NCBI RefSeq assembly: GCF_003951285.1
Contig: NZ_RXFQ01000009.1
Coordinates: 1 to 64,000 of the forward strand
Length of the DNA stretch: 64,000 nucleotides
Reading direction: 5' to 3'
From: Variovorax beijingensis
Lineage (GTDB): Bacteria; Pseudomonadota; Gammaproteobacteria; Burkholderiales; Burkholderiaceae_C
Shown here: one piece after another, positions 53,545 through 63,431 of the stretch
Layout of the letters: every line of letters begins with the position of its first letter
Position numbering within the stretch: position 1 is the first letter of the stretch
Made by a program: the position numbers and the translations under genes
Notes under the pieces: model-generated
Databases searched by the model: none
The model's input: the letters and a program-made list of their open reading frames with translations, nothing else
What the model was told of the DNA's origin: nothing

Positions 53545-54316
53545 GCTGCCGTTGGCGTTGCTGCTTCTCGCGGAAGGCCAGGAACTGCGGCTCGGCCGCA
53601 TCGGCGGCAATGCGCGTGCCGAACAACCGGTCCATGAAAGTGAACTGGAAGCCGTAGTTGCCGCTGTGGCAGGCGTGATGCAAATGGTGGCGGCGGCTCG
53701 CGGCAAACCAATGGCTGTACGACGCCCGGGGAAAGAAGTCGTAATTCGAGTGCCCGATGCTGTTGAAGAACAGGCTGAACAGCGGCACCGACGCGAGCGA
53801 CCAGAAGCTGAAGTCGTGCAGCAGCATCGGCAGCAGGATCACGTTGCCGAGCATGGCCGCCTCGATCGGATGAAAGCTGTAGGTGGCCCACGGCGTGGTC
53901 ACGACCGAGCGGTGATGCGGCCCGTGAAAGCGCCGCAGCCAGCGCGTGTGCAGCAGCCGATGGTTGAACCAGAAATGAACGTCGTTCCAGATTGCGAGCA
54001 GGAGGACTTCGGCCGCGACCTGGCGCCAGCCCGCGTCGGCATCGAGCCGCGCCCAGCCCAGCTGGAGCAAGCCCCACGGAAACACCATGCCCAGCCCGAA
54101 CACGAGCACCGACACGCCCGACTGCGCCAGTTCGCGGCGCAGCTGCCCCGGCTGCAGCGGCCGCGGGTCGAGCACGCGCCCGATGCCGAGCGCGGGCAGC
54201 ACCCGCCGGGTCAGCAGCCAGTTGAGGGCACCGAACCCCAGGTAGATGCCGCCGAAAAAGAAGAGCCCCCAACACATCACCTGGAGGGCCGACAACGAAG
54301 TGAAGCTTTGCGCCAT
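53528..54316 (-). CDS. Sterol desaturase/fatty acid hydroxylase-superfamily membrane protein
   Basis: 262 residues, four to five membrane segments. His clusters typical of the superfamily are present: HFWFNHRLLH (about 113-122), FHGPHHRS, and HHLHHACHSGNYG near the end. Bacterial members hydroxylate or desaturate fatty acids, hopanoids or carotenoids. Its stop overlaps the desaturase start, and it follows the PLD-type gene by 9 bp. Substrate unknown. Confidence 0.87.
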   Translation of the reverse strand: MAQSFTSLSALQVMCWGLFFFGGIYLGFGALNWLLTRRVLPALGIGRVLDPRPLQPGQLRRELAQSGVSVLVFGLGMVFPWGLLQLGWARLDADAGWRQVAAEVLLLAIWNDVHFWFNHRLLHTRWLRRFHGPHHRSVVTTPWATYSFHPIEAAMLGNVILLPMLLHDFSFWSLASVPLFSLFFNSIGHSNYDFFPRASYSHWFAASRRHHLHHACHSGNYGFQFTFMDRLFGTRIAADAAEPQFLAFREKQQRQRQHGTPA

Positions 54317-54325
54317 CCCCCGAGG

Positions 54326-55903
54326 CTACAGCAGCATTTCGGGAACCAGGGGCGCAATGATCAGGTTGTGCAGCCGCTGGAGGAAGCTCGACTCCGGCTC
54401 CGACGTGAGGATGACCTCCTTTTCGCCATCGGTCGTGAGCCACTGCAGCGTGCCGGTGTCCTTGGCAATGCGCAGCCGGTACGAGTTCTGCAGCTTGCTG
54501 ATGTTGATGACGCGCAGCATCTCGCGCGCCAGCTGGGGGCTGTCGACCACCACGCCCATCTCGGTGTTCTGGCTCGCCGAGCGCGGATCGAGATTCATCG
54601 AGCCGATGAAAATGCGCGTCTTGTCGATGGCGGCGGTCTTGGAGTGCAGCCGCCCCAGCGATTTGCCGAACATGCCGAAGCGCTCGCCCGCGGTGGTGCG
54701 CTGCGGGCTCAGCTCGTACAGGTCGGCACCGCTCCTGAGCAGCCGCTCGCGGTAGCGCGCATAGCCGGTGTGCACCAGCGGCTCGTCGTTGGCGGCCAGC
54801 GAATTGGTCAGCAGCGTGAGCTTGACCTTGCGCCTGGCCAGGTCCTCGAAGGCCGCCATGCCGCGCTCGCCGGGCACCAGGTAGGGCGAGGTCAGGTCGA
54901 CCTCGACCTTGGCCTCCATCAGCAGCGTCCAGACCTTCATCGTCACGCTGGTGGCAATGGCTTCGTCCTCGGTCATCGTGGTGGGCTTGGTGGGCGGATC
55001 GGCAATGGCGCGGGCCTCGCCCCACAGCAGCCCCATGCGGCCGCCGTCGAGTTCTTCTGCGATCGGCCCGTAGCCCAGGACGTCGGACGGCGGAAGCACG
55101 ATCTTCGGCGGCGGTGCCGCCATGCCGATCCAGGCGTCGAAGTCGGCGGCCGTGGGCGTGCGACCGCCCTCGCCGCGCACGATGTCGGCAATGGGCCAGA
55201 CCTGCTTGCTGTTCCAATAGGCATCGAAGATCGATTCGAGCTGCGGCAGCACCTTGCCCACCACGAGCGCGTCCATGTCGATGAAGTTCTGCGCCTCGCT
55301 CAGCACGAAATACTCGTCGGCGATGTTGCGGCCGCCCACCACCGCCATGACGCCGTCAGCGATGAAGAGCTTGTTGTGCATGCGGTGGTTGAGCCGCCCG
55401 ATCTCGTGCGGCGAGGCCGCGAAGCGCGAGAGAAAACCGTTGCGCCCGCAGCAGAACGGATTGAAGAGCCGCACGTCCACGTTGGGCGTTGCGGAAAGCG
55501 CCAGCAGCAGCTGCTGGCTCCGGGCGGTGTAGAGATCGTCCACCAGCAGCCGCACCTGCACCCCGCGCCCGGCCGCCTCGCGCAGCGCGCGCATCAGGAG
55601 GCGTCCGGTGGCGTCGTTCTCGAACTGGTAGTACTGAACCACCAGCGAGCGCTGGGCGCGCTCTGCAAGCTGGACGCGCGCGTCGAGCGAATACACGCCG
55701 AGCGGCATCAGCCTGAAGCCCGAGTGCTCGCCGGGCGGCGTCGAGGCGGCTGCGATGCGTGCCAGCGTGGTGGACGGATCGGCCGCGGCGGCATTCACCG
55801 CCGCCCGCTCGCGCGCCGGCGGCAGCGAGCCGCACGCCGCCAGCGCCGCGGCCATGGCGCCGGCAAGACAGATCCGCAGAAGAAGTGGGGCCCAGAAGTT
55901 CAT
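54326..55903 (-). CDS. Phospholipase D-family lipoprotein (cardiolipin synthase C-like)
   Basis: 525 residues. The lipobox LAAC near residue 23 predicts a lipid-anchored protein after a short signal peptide. Two HKD motifs, HNKLFIADGVMAVVGGRN and HSKTAAIDKTRIFIGSMN, form the PLD active site. ClsC of E. coli (473 aa) joins phospholipids to make cardiolipin, and this one resembles it. It is first in the minus-strand cluster that includes the hydroxylase, desaturase and KAS III fusion, so it may release or transfer the modified acyl lipids. Confidence 0.9.
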   Translation of the reverse strand: MNFWAPLLLRICLAGAMAAALAACGSLPPARERAAVNAAAADPSTTLARIAAASTPPGEHSGFRLMPLGVYSLDARVQLAERAQRSLVVQYYQFENDATGRLLMRALREAAGRGVQVRLLVDDLYTARSQQLLLALSATPNVDVRLFNPFCCGRNGFLSRFAASPHEIGRLNHRMHNKLFIADGVMAVVGGRNIADEYFVLSEAQNFIDMDALVVGKVLPQLESIFDAYWNSKQVWPIADIVRGEGGRTPTAADFDAWIGMAAPPPKIVLPPSDVLGYGPIAEELDGGRMGLLWGEARAIADPPTKPTTMTEDEAIATSVTMKVWTLLMEAKVEVDLTSPYLVPGERGMAAFEDLARRKVKLTLLTNSLAANDEPLVHTGYARYRERLLRSGADLYELSPQRTTAGERFGMFGKSLGRLHSKTAAIDKTRIFIGSMNLDPRSASQNTEMGVVVDSPQLAREMLRVINISKLQNSYRLRIAKDTGTLQWLTTDGEKEVILTSEPESSFLQRLHNLIIAPLVPEMLL

Positions 55904-55947
55904 GATGGCATCCTAGAATTCGTTTCACACCTGCTCGGAGTTACACC

Positions 55948-56502
55948 ATGCCAAGACCGATCCTCTCACGCATCGCACTGATGTCGGTCGCAGCCGGGCT
56001 GGCACTGCCCGCCTGGGCCGCACTGGACATCGGCGACCCGGTGCCCAGGTTCACTGCCACTGCTGCGCTGGGCGGCAAGACCTTCCGCTATTCGCTGGCG
56101 GATGCCTTGGCCAAGGGGCCGGTGGTGGTGTACTTCTTTCCGGCGGCCGACTCCAGCGACTGTTCGATCGAAGCGCATGCCTTCGCCGAAGCCATCGACC
56201 AGTTCGCCGCGCTCGGCGCCACGGTCATCGGCGTGTCGGCCGACGACATCGACACCCTCTCCAAGTTCTCGGTCAAGTCGTGCCAGAGCCGCTTTCCCGT
56301 GGCCTCGGACGAATCGAAGTCCGTGATCAACGGCTTCGACGCCCTGATGCAGACCCGGCCCGACTTCGCCAACCGCCTGTCCTACGTAATCACGCCGAAC
56401 GGCACCGTCGCGTATTACTACCAGAACCTGAATCCGGACAAGCACGTGGAGCGCATGCTCAACGCCGTCCGGGCGCTGCCGCGGCCGGGCCCGCCCCGGT
56501 AG
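55948..56502 (+). CDS. Periplasmic peroxiredoxin (Bcp/AhpC-TSA family)
   Basis: 184 residues. A signal peptide (about 1-24, ending LPAWA) is followed by the thioredoxin-fold domain DIGDPVPRFTATAALGGKTF. The peroxidatic Cys is in DSSDCSIEAHAF, where the usual PGCT-x-E has become DCS-x-E. A second Cys (VKSCQSRFP) could resolve it. Export to the periplasm is unusual for Bcp-type enzymes. Divergent from the PLD lipoprotein, 45 bp between starts. Confidence 0.87.
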   Translation: MPRPILSRIALMSVAAGLALPAWAALDIGDPVPRFTATAALGGKTFRYSLADALAKGPVVVYFFPAADSSDCSIEAHAFAEAIDQFAALGATVIGVSADDIDTLSKFSVKSCQSRFPVASDESKSVINGFDALMQTRPDFANRLSYVITPNGTVAYYYQNLNPDKHVERMLNAVRALPRPGPPR

Positions 56503-56522
56503 CGGGTGCAAAATCCCGTCTC

Positions 56523-57956
56523 ATGCAACTCAACTTCATCGCCAACGCCGACGTCCCGTCATCCTCCGGCCGCACCCTGCAGGTGCTCGACCCCTCCGAC
56601 GGCCAGCCTTTCGACGAAATCCAGCGCAGCAACGCTGCCGACATCGACTCCGCCGTGCGCGCAGCACGCGACTGTTTCGAAGGCGTCTGGCACAAGGTGA
56701 GCGCAGCCGACCGCGGCCGCCTGCTCTACAAGCTCTCGCAGAAGGTTGCCGAGCACGTCGACGAACTCGCGCTCATCGAGCAGCGCGATTGCGGCAAGCC
56801 CGTGAAGCAGGCCCGCGCCGACGCGCTCGCGCTGGTGCGCTATTTCGAGTTCTATGCCGGCGCCTGCGACAAGCTGCACGGCGAGACCATTCCCTACCAG
56901 GACGGCTACAGCGTCTTCACCTGGCGCGAGCCGCACGGCGTCACGGGCCACGTCATTCCGTGGAACTACCCGATGCAGATCTTCGGCCGCAGCGTGGGTG
57001 GCGCGCTGGCGGCCGGCAACGTGTGCGTGGTGAAGCCAGCCGAAGATGCCTGCCTTTCCCTCATTCGCGTGGCGCAACTGGCGGCCGAGGTCGGCTTTCC
57101 GGCCGGCGCGCTCAACATCGTGACCGGCTACGGCCATGAAGTGGGCGATGCGCTCGCGCGGCACGAAGGCGTCGACCACATCAGCTTCACCGGCAGCCCG
57201 AAGATCGGCACGCTGATCCAGCAGGTGGCGGCGGAGCGGCATTGCCCGGTCACCCTCGAGCTCGGCGGCAAGAGCCCGCAGATCATCTTTGCCGACGCCG
57301 ACCTCGACGCGGCCATTCCGGTGATCATCAACGCCATCGTGCAGAACGCCGGCCAGACCTGCTCGGCCGGCTCGCGCGTGCTGATCCAGCGCAGCATCTA
57401 CGAGCCGCTGCTCGAGCGCCTCGGCCGTGCCTTCGAGGCCCTGCGCGTCGGCCCCGCGGCCATGGACCTGGACGTCGGCCCGCTGATCCGCCAGACGCAG
57501 CAGCAGCGCGTGTGGGATTTCCTGAGCGACGCCCAGGTGGCGGGCATCCCGATGGTGGCCCAAGGCATCGTGGTCGACGAGGCGCCCGAAACCGGCTTCT
57601 ACCAGGCCCCCACCCTGCTGCGCGACGTGCCGGTGAACCACCGCCTGGCGCAGGAAGAGGTGTTCGGCCCGGTGCTCGCCGCGATGCAGTTCGCCGACGA
57701 GGACGAAGCCGTGGCGCTCGCCAACGCCACGCAGTTCGGCCTCGTGGCCGGTGTCTGGACGACCGACGGCGCGCGCCAGTTCCGCATGGCCAAGCGGGTG
57801 CGCAGCGGCCAGGTGTTCATCAACAACTACGGCGCCGGCGGCGGCGTGGAGCTGCCGTTCGGCGGCGTCAAGTCGTCGGGCTACGGACGCGAAAAGGGCT
57901 TCGAGGCGCTCTACGGCTTCACCACGCTCAAGACGGTGGCCGTCAAGCACGGCTGA
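56523..57956 (+). CDS. NAD(P)+-dependent aldehyde dehydrogenase (betaine-aldehyde type)
   Basis: 477 residues. General base Glu246 in LELGGKSPQ and nucleophile Cys280 in NAGQTCSAGSRV are intact, as are IPWNYPMQIF and the C-terminal GGVKSSGYGREKG. The overall pattern is nearest to betaine-aldehyde or aminobutyraldehyde dehydrogenases, but no choline or polyamine genes are adjacent. It lies 20 bp after the peroxiredoxin gene. Substrate is a guess. Confidence 0.9.
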   Translation: MQLNFIANADVPSSSGRTLQVLDPSDGQPFDEIQRSNAADIDSAVRAARDCFEGVWHKVSAADRGRLLYKLSQKVAEHVDELALIEQRDCGKPVKQARADALALVRYFEFYAGACDKLHGETIPYQDGYSVFTWREPHGVTGHVIPWNYPMQIFGRSVGGALAAGNVCVVKPAEDACLSLIRVAQLAAEVGFPAGALNIVTGYGHEVGDALARHEGVDHISFTGSPKIGTLIQQVAAERHCPVTLELGGKSPQIIFADADLDAAIPVIINAIVQNAGQTCSAGSRVLIQRSIYEPLLERLGRAFEALRVGPAAMDLDVGPLIRQTQQQRVWDFLSDAQVAGIPMVAQGIVVDEAPETGFYQAPTLLRDVPVNHRLAQEEVFGPVLAAMQFADEDEAVALANATQFGLVAGVWTTDGARQFRMAKRVRSGQVFINNYGAGGGVELPFGGVKSSGYGREKGFEALYGFTTLKTVAVKHG

Positions 57957-57966
57957 AGGGCCGGTC

Positions 57967-58860
57967 CTACCCGAGTGCTGTGTCCAGCAGCATCATCAGC
58001 ACGAAGCCGAGCATCAGCCCGCTGGTCGCGAAGCTCTCGTGCCCCTTGCGGTGCGATTCCGGGATGATCTCGTGGCTGATCACGAACAGCATCGCGCCGG
58101 CCGCAAAACCAAGGCCCCACGGAAGCAGCATGGCCGAGTGGCCGATCACGGCCGCTCCCGCCACGGCGCCCAGCGGCTCGACCAGCCCGGAAGCCATCCC
58201 GATCATCACCGCGAACCCGCGCCGGTAGCCGGCGGCCAGCAGCGCCACCGCCACCACCAGGCCTTCAGGCACATCCTGGATCGCAATGCCAGTGGCCAGC
58301 GCGTCGGCACGCAGCCCGTTGCCGGCCGCGTAGCCCACGCCGATCGCCAGGCCTTCCGGCAGGTTGTGCAGCGCGATGGCAAACACGAAGAGCCAGGTCC
58401 GCCGCAGCCTGCGCGCGGCCTGGCCCTCCAGGCCCTTGATGAAGTGCTCATGCGGCAGCACGCGGTCCAGCAGCATCAGCGCGGCGGCGCCCAGCAGAAT
58501 GGCCGCGCCGACGACGCCGCCCGCAGCCCAGCTGCCGCCGCCGAATACCTGCGCCGACCGGGCGGCCTCCAGTCCGGGAATGATCAGCGAGAAGGCGCAG
58601 GCCGCCAGCATCACGCCGGCGCCGAAGCCGAACAGCGTGTCCTGCAGGCGGTCGGGCAGCTTCTGCGAGAACAGCACCGGCAGCGTGCCCAGCGCGGTGG
58701 CCAGCGCGGCAACCGAGCCGCCCAGCAAGGCGCTCCAGACCACCGGGTCTGCGTGCACGAATCGGAAGAACCGGAACATCAGCGCGAGCGCGCCTGCGGA
58801 AATGATCGCCAGGCCGACGCGCTGGCGTGCGGAAAGATCGGCGCGCAGCATGGAAGACAC
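57967..58860 (-). CDS. ZIP-family divalent metal transporter
   Basis: 297 residues with eight membrane segments. Segment IV carries FAIALHNLPEGLAIGVG and segment V GIAIQDVPEGLVVAVAL, which contain the metal-binding His/Asn/Pro-Glu motifs; it imports Zn2+, Fe2+ or Mn2+. GTG (VSSMLRADLS) is chosen because AAGGAG is 10 bp upstream; the ATG three codons on is 19 bp away. A Fur-box-like sequence is about 65 bp upstream. Divergent from moaA. Confidence 0.9.
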   Translation of the reverse strand: MSSMLRADLSARQRVGLAIISAGALALMFRFFRFVHADPVVWSALLGGSVAALATALGTLPVLFSQKLPDRLQDTLFGFGAGVMLAACAFSLIIPGLEAARSAQVFGGGSWAAGGVVGAAILLGAAALMLLDRVLPHEHFIKGLEGQAARRLRRTWLFVFAIALHNLPEGLAIGVGYAAGNGLRADALATGIAIQDVPEGLVVAVALLAAGYRRGFAVMIGMASGLVEPLGAVAGAAVIGHSAMLLPWGLGFAAGAMLFVISHEIIPESHRKGHESFATSGLMLGFVLMMLLDTALG

Positions 58861-58925
58861 GGGTCGCAAGCTCCTTGGGTTGAAAGAGCCCTTTGCGTCC
58901 ATTCGAGTGCTGCGTACTCGGGCGA

Positions 58926-58944
58926 ACGAATGATAGTAATTCTC
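58926..58944. promoter_or_regulatory. Candidate Fur box between the ZIP gene and moaA
   Basis: ACGAATGATAGTAATTCTC agrees at 13 of 19 positions with the classic GATAATGATAATCATTATC box. It overlaps TACTAT, a possible -10 for the ZIP gene on the minus strand. The match is suggestive, not strong. Confidence 0.45.
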
Positions 58945-59031
58945 AACAACGCCGTCCAGTCGGCGAGTTGCCTTCGAAGTAGCCCTTTTCGGATTTGCCC
59001 ATGCCCGATGGAGTAAATTGCCCATAGCCCC

Positions 59032-60183
59032 ATGAACCGCAAAAGCACCACCGTCATTCCGCTCTCCGAGATCGGCCGCGCGCGCCCCGCCGTGGCGGTC
59101 CCGGACGTTGCCGTGCCCGCCACCGGGCGGCTGCTCGACCGCCTGGGCCGGCCGCTGACCGACCTGCGCATCAGCGTGACCGACCGCTGCAACTTCCGCT
59201 GCAGCTACTGCATGCCCAAGGACGTGTTCGACAAGGACTACCAGTACCTGCCGCACAGCGCGCTGCTGAGCTTCGAGGAAATGACCCGCCTCGCCCGCCT
59301 GTTCGCGGCCCATGGCGTGCGCAAGATCCGCCTCACCGGCGGCGAGCCGCTGCTGCGCAAGAACATCGAGGCGCTGATCGGGCAGCTGTCCGAAATCCGC
59401 ACCCCGGGCGGCGAACCGCTCGCGCTCACGCTCACCACCAACGGCTCGCTGCTGCGGCGCAAGGCGGCCGCGCTGGCCGCCGCTGGCCTGCAGCGCGTGA
59501 CCGTGAGCCTCGACAGCCTGGATGACGCGGTGTTCCGCCACATGAACGACGTCGATTTTCCGGTGGCCGACGTGCTCGCCGGCATCGAGGCAGCGCTGGC
59601 CGCGGGCCTCGGTCCGCTGAAGGTGAACATGGTGGTCAAGCGCGGCACCAACGAGCAGGAAATCCTGCCGATGGCGCGCTACTTCCGAGACCACCATGGC
59701 GGCAAGGTGGTGCTGCGCTTCATCGAATACATGGACGTGGGCGCCACCAACGGCTGGCGCATGGACGAGGTGCTGCCCTCGGCCGAGGTCATTGCGCGTA
59801 TCGGCGCCGAGTTTCCGCTGGTGCCGCTCGAGCCCAGCGCGCCGGGCGAAACCGCCCAGCGATGGGCCTACGCCGATGGCGGTGGGGAAATCGGCGTGAT
59901 CAGCAGCGTGACCCAGGCCTTCTGCCACGACTGCAGCCGCGCGCGCCTGTCCACCGAGGGCAAGCTCTACCTCTGCCTCTTTGCGAGCGCGGGCCACGAC
60001 CTGCGCCCCTTGCTGCGCGGCACGGCTACCGACGAGGACATCGGCTCCGCCATCGGCCACATCTGGCAGGGCCGCGCCGACCGCTATTCCGAACTGCGCG
60101 CGCTTCGCGGCCCCGAAAGCGGCGAGCACGACGCCAACGACCCCGCGCCGCGCCGCGTCGAAATGAGCTATATCGGCGGATGA
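59032..60183 (+). CDS. moaA: GTP 3',8-cyclase MoaA
   Basis: The radical-SAM enzyme that begins molybdenum cofactor synthesis from GTP. 383 residues. Cys53, Cys57 and Cys60 (CNFRCSYC) bind the SAM cluster; the C-terminal cluster cysteines are in [20 protein letters not shown]. It ends in SYIGG, keeping the GG tail required for activity. About 30 residues extend before the usual N-terminus. The stop overlaps mobA (ATGA). The pathway supplies the molybdoenzyme at 20616-22946. Confidence 0.95.
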   Translation: MNRKSTTVIPLSEIGRARPAVAVPDVAVPATGRLLDRLGRPLTDLRISVTDRCNFRCSYCMPKDVFDKDYQYLPHSALLSFEEMTRLARLFAAHGVRKIRLTGGEPLLRKNIEALIGQLSEIRTPGGEPLALTLTTNGSLLRRKAAALAAAGLQRVTVSLDSLDDAVFRHMNDVDFPVADVLAGIEAALAAGLGPLKVNMVVKRGTNEQEILPMARYFRDHHGGKVVLRFIEYMDVGATNGWRMDEVLPSAEVIARIGAEFPLVPLEPSAPGETAQRWAYADGGGEIGVISSVTQAFCHDCSRARLSTEGKLYLCLFASAGHDLRPLLRGTATDEDIGSAIGHIWQGRADRYSELRALRGPESGEHDANDPAPRRVEMSYIGG

Positions 60184-60830
60184 CCCCAAAAACACAAGAA
60201 TCCATTTCCCCCGACGAGATCACCGGCCTGCTGCTGGCCGGCGGCCGCGGTTCGCGCATGGGCGGCATCGACAAGGGCCTGCAGAACTTCAATGGCTCGC
60301 CGCTCGCCATGCATGCCGTGCTGCGCCTGGGCATGCAGGTGGGCGAGGTCATGATCAATGCCAACCGCAACCTGGCAGCTTATGAGTCCTTCGGCGTTCC
60401 GGTGTGGCCCGACAGCCTGGCCGACTATGCCGGCCCGCTGGCGGGCTTCCTGACCGGCCTCGAACGCTGCGAAACACCCTACCTGCTCACCGTGCCCTGC
60501 GATACACCGCTGTTTCCGCTCGACCTGGCGAGCCGGTTGGCCGAGGCCCTGGTGGCCAACGACGCGGAAATTGCCATGGTCAGCGCCCCCGAGGCCGCCG
60601 CCGAGCCCGGCGCGGCGCCGGTGCTGCGGCCGCAACCGGTGTTCTGCCTGCTGCATACCCCGCTGCTCGAAAGCCTGGTGAACTTCACCCAGTCCGGCGG
60701 CCGCAAGATCGACGCCTGGACCGCGCAGCACCGCACGGTGTTCGTGCCCTTCGACCGGCCCGGCGATGCGCCCGACGCCTTCTTCAATGCCAACACGCTG
60801 GCCGAACTGCACGCGCTGGAAAACCGATGA
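60180..60830 (+). CDS. mobA: Molybdenum cofactor guanylyltransferase
   Basis: Adds GMP to molybdopterin. 216 residues; nucleotide-binding start [20 protein letters not shown] (about 16-35) and the [10 protein letters not shown] loop are intact. Start and stop overlap moaA and moeA by ATGA, so the three are one operon. MobA implies that some enzymes here use the bis-MGD form (DMSO-reductase type), whereas the hydroxylase subunit in this window would use MPT or its cytosine form. Confidence 0.93.
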   Translation: MTPKTQESISPDEITGLLLAGGRGSRMGGIDKGLQNFNGSPLAMHAVLRLGMQVGEVMINANRNLAAYESFGVPVWPDSLADYAGPLAGFLTGLERCETPYLLTVPCDTPLFPLDLASRLAEALVANDAEIAMVSAPEAAAEPGAAPVLRPQPVFCLLHTPLLESLVNFTQSGGRKIDAWTAQHRTVFVPFDRPGDAPDAFFNANTLAELHALENR

Positions 60831-62137
60831 GCCGCATCGCCGACATTGCCGCCGCCCTTGCCGGCTATGACCCCCAGGCGTTGAGCGTCCAGGGCGTCCA
60901 GGCCTTCCTGGCGCAACTGGTGGCGCCCGCCGTGGTATCGGAGCGCGAAGAAGTCGCGCTGCGCGAAGCGCTCGGCCGCGTACTGGCCGAAGACATCATT
61001 TCGCCGGTCAGCGTGCCGCCGCACGACAACTCCGCGATGGACGGCTTCGCCTTCGACGGCGCGATCCTGCGGGACGATTCGCCCACGGACGCATCCGTCG
61101 AGCTGCGCGTGGTGGGTACCGCCTTGGCGGGCACGGCCTGGCGCGGCGCGCTGGCTGCCGGCGACGCGGTTCGCATCATGACGGGCGCGGTCATGCCCGA
61201 AGGGCTCGACACGGTGATTCCGCAGGAATTCTGCAAGGTCGACGGCGACCGCGTGCGCTTTCCCGCCAAGGTGCTTCGGCGCGGCGACAACCGCCGCTTC
61301 GCCGGCGAAGACCTCATGCAGGGCCAGCCGGCCTTGCGGCGCGGCGAGCGCCTGTCGCCCGCCGCGCTGGGCATGGTCGCCAGCCTGGGGCTGCCTTCGG
61401 TGCCCGCGCTGCGGCGGCTGCGCGTGGCCTATTTCTCGACCGGCGACGAGATTCTGAGCCTTGGCGAGCCGCCGCGCGAAGGCGCGGTGTACGACAGCAA
61501 CCGCTACACGGTGTTCGGCCTGCTCACGCGGCTGGGCTGCGAAGTGATCGACCTGGGCCTGGTGCGCGACGATCCGGCCACGCTCGCCGCCACGCTGCAG
61601 CAGGCCGCGGGCCAGGCCGACGCCATCATCACCAGCGGCGGCGTGAGTGTCGGCGCCGCCGACCATACGCGCGCCGTGATGCAGCAGCTCGGCGACATGG
61701 CTTTCTGGCGCGTGGCCATGCGCCCCGGCCGGCCGATGGCGGTCGGGCTCGTTCCGCGCAACCAGCAGGCCGCGCCGGGCTCGGCGGTGCTCTTCGGCCT
61801 GCCCGGCAATCCGGTGGCGGTCATGGTCACCTTTCTTGCCTTCGTGCGGCCCGCCCTGCTGCGCATGATGGGATGCCACGAAATTGCCGCGGCGCCAGCG
61901 CCGCTGCTGCGCGCACGCGCCGCGAGCGCCATCCGCAAGAAGCCCGGCCGCACCGAATACCAGCGCGGCTTCGTGCAGGCGGTGGCCGGTGCGCTGCCCG
62001 AGGTTCGCATTGCCGGCAACCAGGGCTCCGGCGTGCTGAGCTCGATGGTCGAGGCCAACGGGCTCGTGGTGCTGCACCACGACCAGGGCAATGTGGCCGC
62101 GGGCGACGAAGTCGACGTGATGATGCTGGAGGCGTAG
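60827..62137 (+). CDS. moeA: Molybdopterin molybdenumtransferase
   Basis: Inserts molybdate into adenylated molybdopterin. 436 residues. [15 protein letters not shown] (about 60-74) is the family start of domain [22 protein letters not shown] and [17 protein letters not shown] carry the active-site residues. The C-terminal domain begins near 345. Last gene of the moa-mob-moe operon. Confidence 0.95.
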   Translation: MSRIADIAAALAGYDPQALSVQGVQAFLAQLVAPAVVSEREEVALREALGRVLAEDIISPVSVPPHDNSAMDGFAFDGAILRDDSPTDASVELRVVGTALAGTAWRGALAAGDAVRIMTGAVMPEGLDTVIPQEFCKVDGDRVRFPAKVLRRGDNRRFAGEDLMQGQPALRRGERLSPAALGMVASLGLPSVPALRRLRVAYFSTGDEILSLGEPPREGAVYDSNRYTVFGLLTRLGCEVIDLGLVRDDPATLAATLQQAAGQADAIITSGGVSVGAADHTRAVMQQLGDMAFWRVAMRPGRPMAVGLVPRNQQAAPGSAVLFGLPGNPVAVMVTFLAFVRPALLRMMGCHEIAAAPAPLLRARAASAIRKKPGRTEYQRGFVQAVAGALPEVRIAGNQGSGVLSSMVEANGLVVLHHDQGNVAAGDEVDVMMLEA

Positions 62138-62168
62138 CCCGCCACGGGCCGCGCACTTCAGCAGGGGC

Positions 62169-62618
62169 TCAGATCCGGCCCAGCGCCTTGTCCACGCCCT
62201 TGTTGGCAAGCATGTCGGCGCGTTCGTTGCCGACGTCGCCCGAATGGCCCTTGACCCAGCGCCATTCGATCACGTGGCCTCCTTCGGCCACCAGCTTGTC
62301 GAGTTTCTGCCAGAGCTCGACGTTCTTGACCGGCTGCTTGGTCGAGGTGCGCCAGCCCTTGGCCTTCCAGCCGCGGATCCATTCGGTGATGCCCATGCGC
62401 ACGTACTGGCTGTCCAGGTAGAGGATGACCTTGCAGGGCCGTTTGAGCGCGGCCAGGCCCTCGATCACGGCGGTGAGCTCCATCCGGTTGTTGGTGGTGT
62501 TGAGTTCGCCGCCGAACAGTTCCTTTTCGGTGGCGCCCGACTTGAGCCACGCGCCCCAGCCCCCAGGGCCGGGATTGCCTTTGCACGCACCATCGGTGTA
62601 GATCACGACTTCGTTCAA
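62169..62618 (-). CDS. rnhA: Ribonuclease HI
   Basis: Cuts RNA in RNA-DNA hybrids. 149 residues with the four catalytic acids Asp9 (YTDGAC), Glu47 (RMELTA), Asp69 (LYLDSQ) and Asp135 (ERADMLA), plus KGHSGDVGN. The start overlaps nothing; 36 bp separate it from the methyltransferase gene upstream on the same strand, a pairing common in betaproteobacteria. Confidence 0.96.
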   Translation of the reverse strand: MNEVVIYTDGACKGNPGPGGWGAWLKSGATEKELFGGELNTTNNRMELTAVIEGLAALKRPCKVILYLDSQYVRMGITEWIRGWKAKGWRTSTKQPVKNVELWQKLDKLVAEGGHVIEWRWVKGHSGDVGNERADMLANKGVDKALGRI

Positions 62619-62654
62619 AACGCTCTTTTCCTTCTTCTTTCAGTATTTCAAAAT

Positions 62655-63431
62655 TCAATCGGCGCGGTCGGCCCTGGCCTTGTGCATCTTGCCTGCAATG
62701 GGTACCGGCGCGGTGGCGCGCGCCGCTGCGCGGCGCCAATCGGCGCTCAGCAGGCGCATGCCGCGCACCCGCTTGACGGCCACCAGGAAGTACACCGCGC
62801 CGAAGATGGGCCACCAGCGCTCGCCGGCGGTGTCCATCCAGCGGCAGCGCTCGAGCCACGCCTCGCTGCGCACCGCGGGCCGGTAGACGCCGAAGCGTCC
62901 CGACTCCACCTCGAAGCTCAGGAGCCGCAGCCAGTCGCGCATGCGCCAGTAGCCGATGAACTCGCCGCCCTCGGGCAGAAAGAGATCGCCGAAGCCGAGC
63001 TTGCGGTACAGGTGCGCGCGGCGCTGCCGCATGCCCCAGAGGCTGGCCGGATTGAGCCCGCAGATCACCACGCGGCCCTCGGGTACCAGCACCCGCTCCA
63101 CTTCGCGCAAGGCCGCGTGGGGGTCCTGGCTCAGCTCCAGCGCATGCGGCAGCACCACCAGGTCGAGGCTGTTGGCGGCAAACGGCAGCGCCGCAAAATC
63201 GGTGAACAGCGCAGCCCTGCCGGCCGGCTGGCCGGGGTCGGGCAGGGCCAGCCATCGATGCGGCATGCGGTTGGTGCGCAGGCCATCGACTCCGGCGGCG
63301 CCGAGCTGCAGCGCGTGGTAGCCGAAAATATCCGCCACGGCCTCGTCGAACTGGGCCTGCTCCCACGCGAGCAGGTAGCGGCCGGGGGGGGTCGCGAACC
63401 AATCCTGCAAACCTATAATTTGACCGCTCAT
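62655..63431 (-). CDS. SAM-dependent methyltransferase (class I, UbiE/YafS-like)
   Basis: 258 residues. The SAM-binding loop is degenerate ([16 protein letters not shown]), followed by [41 protein letters not shown], the typical motif II-III region of class I methyltransferases. The substrate is unknown. The start [10 protein letters not shown] is used; a start 33 bp further upstream would lie inside gloB. Its ATG overlaps that of gloB on the other strand. Confidence 0.88.
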   Translation of the reverse strand: MSGQIIGLQDWFATPPGRYLLAWEQAQFDEAVADIFGYHALQLGAAGVDGLRTNRMPHRWLALPDPGQPAGRAALFTDFAALPFAANSLDLVVLPHALELSQDPHAALREVERVLVPEGRVVICGLNPASLWGMRQRRAHLYRKLGFGDLFLPEGGEFIGYWRMRDWLRLLSFEVESGRFGVYRPAVRSEAWLERCRWMDTAGERWWPIFGAVYFLVAVKRVRGMRLLSADWRRAAARATAPVPIAGKMHKARADRAD

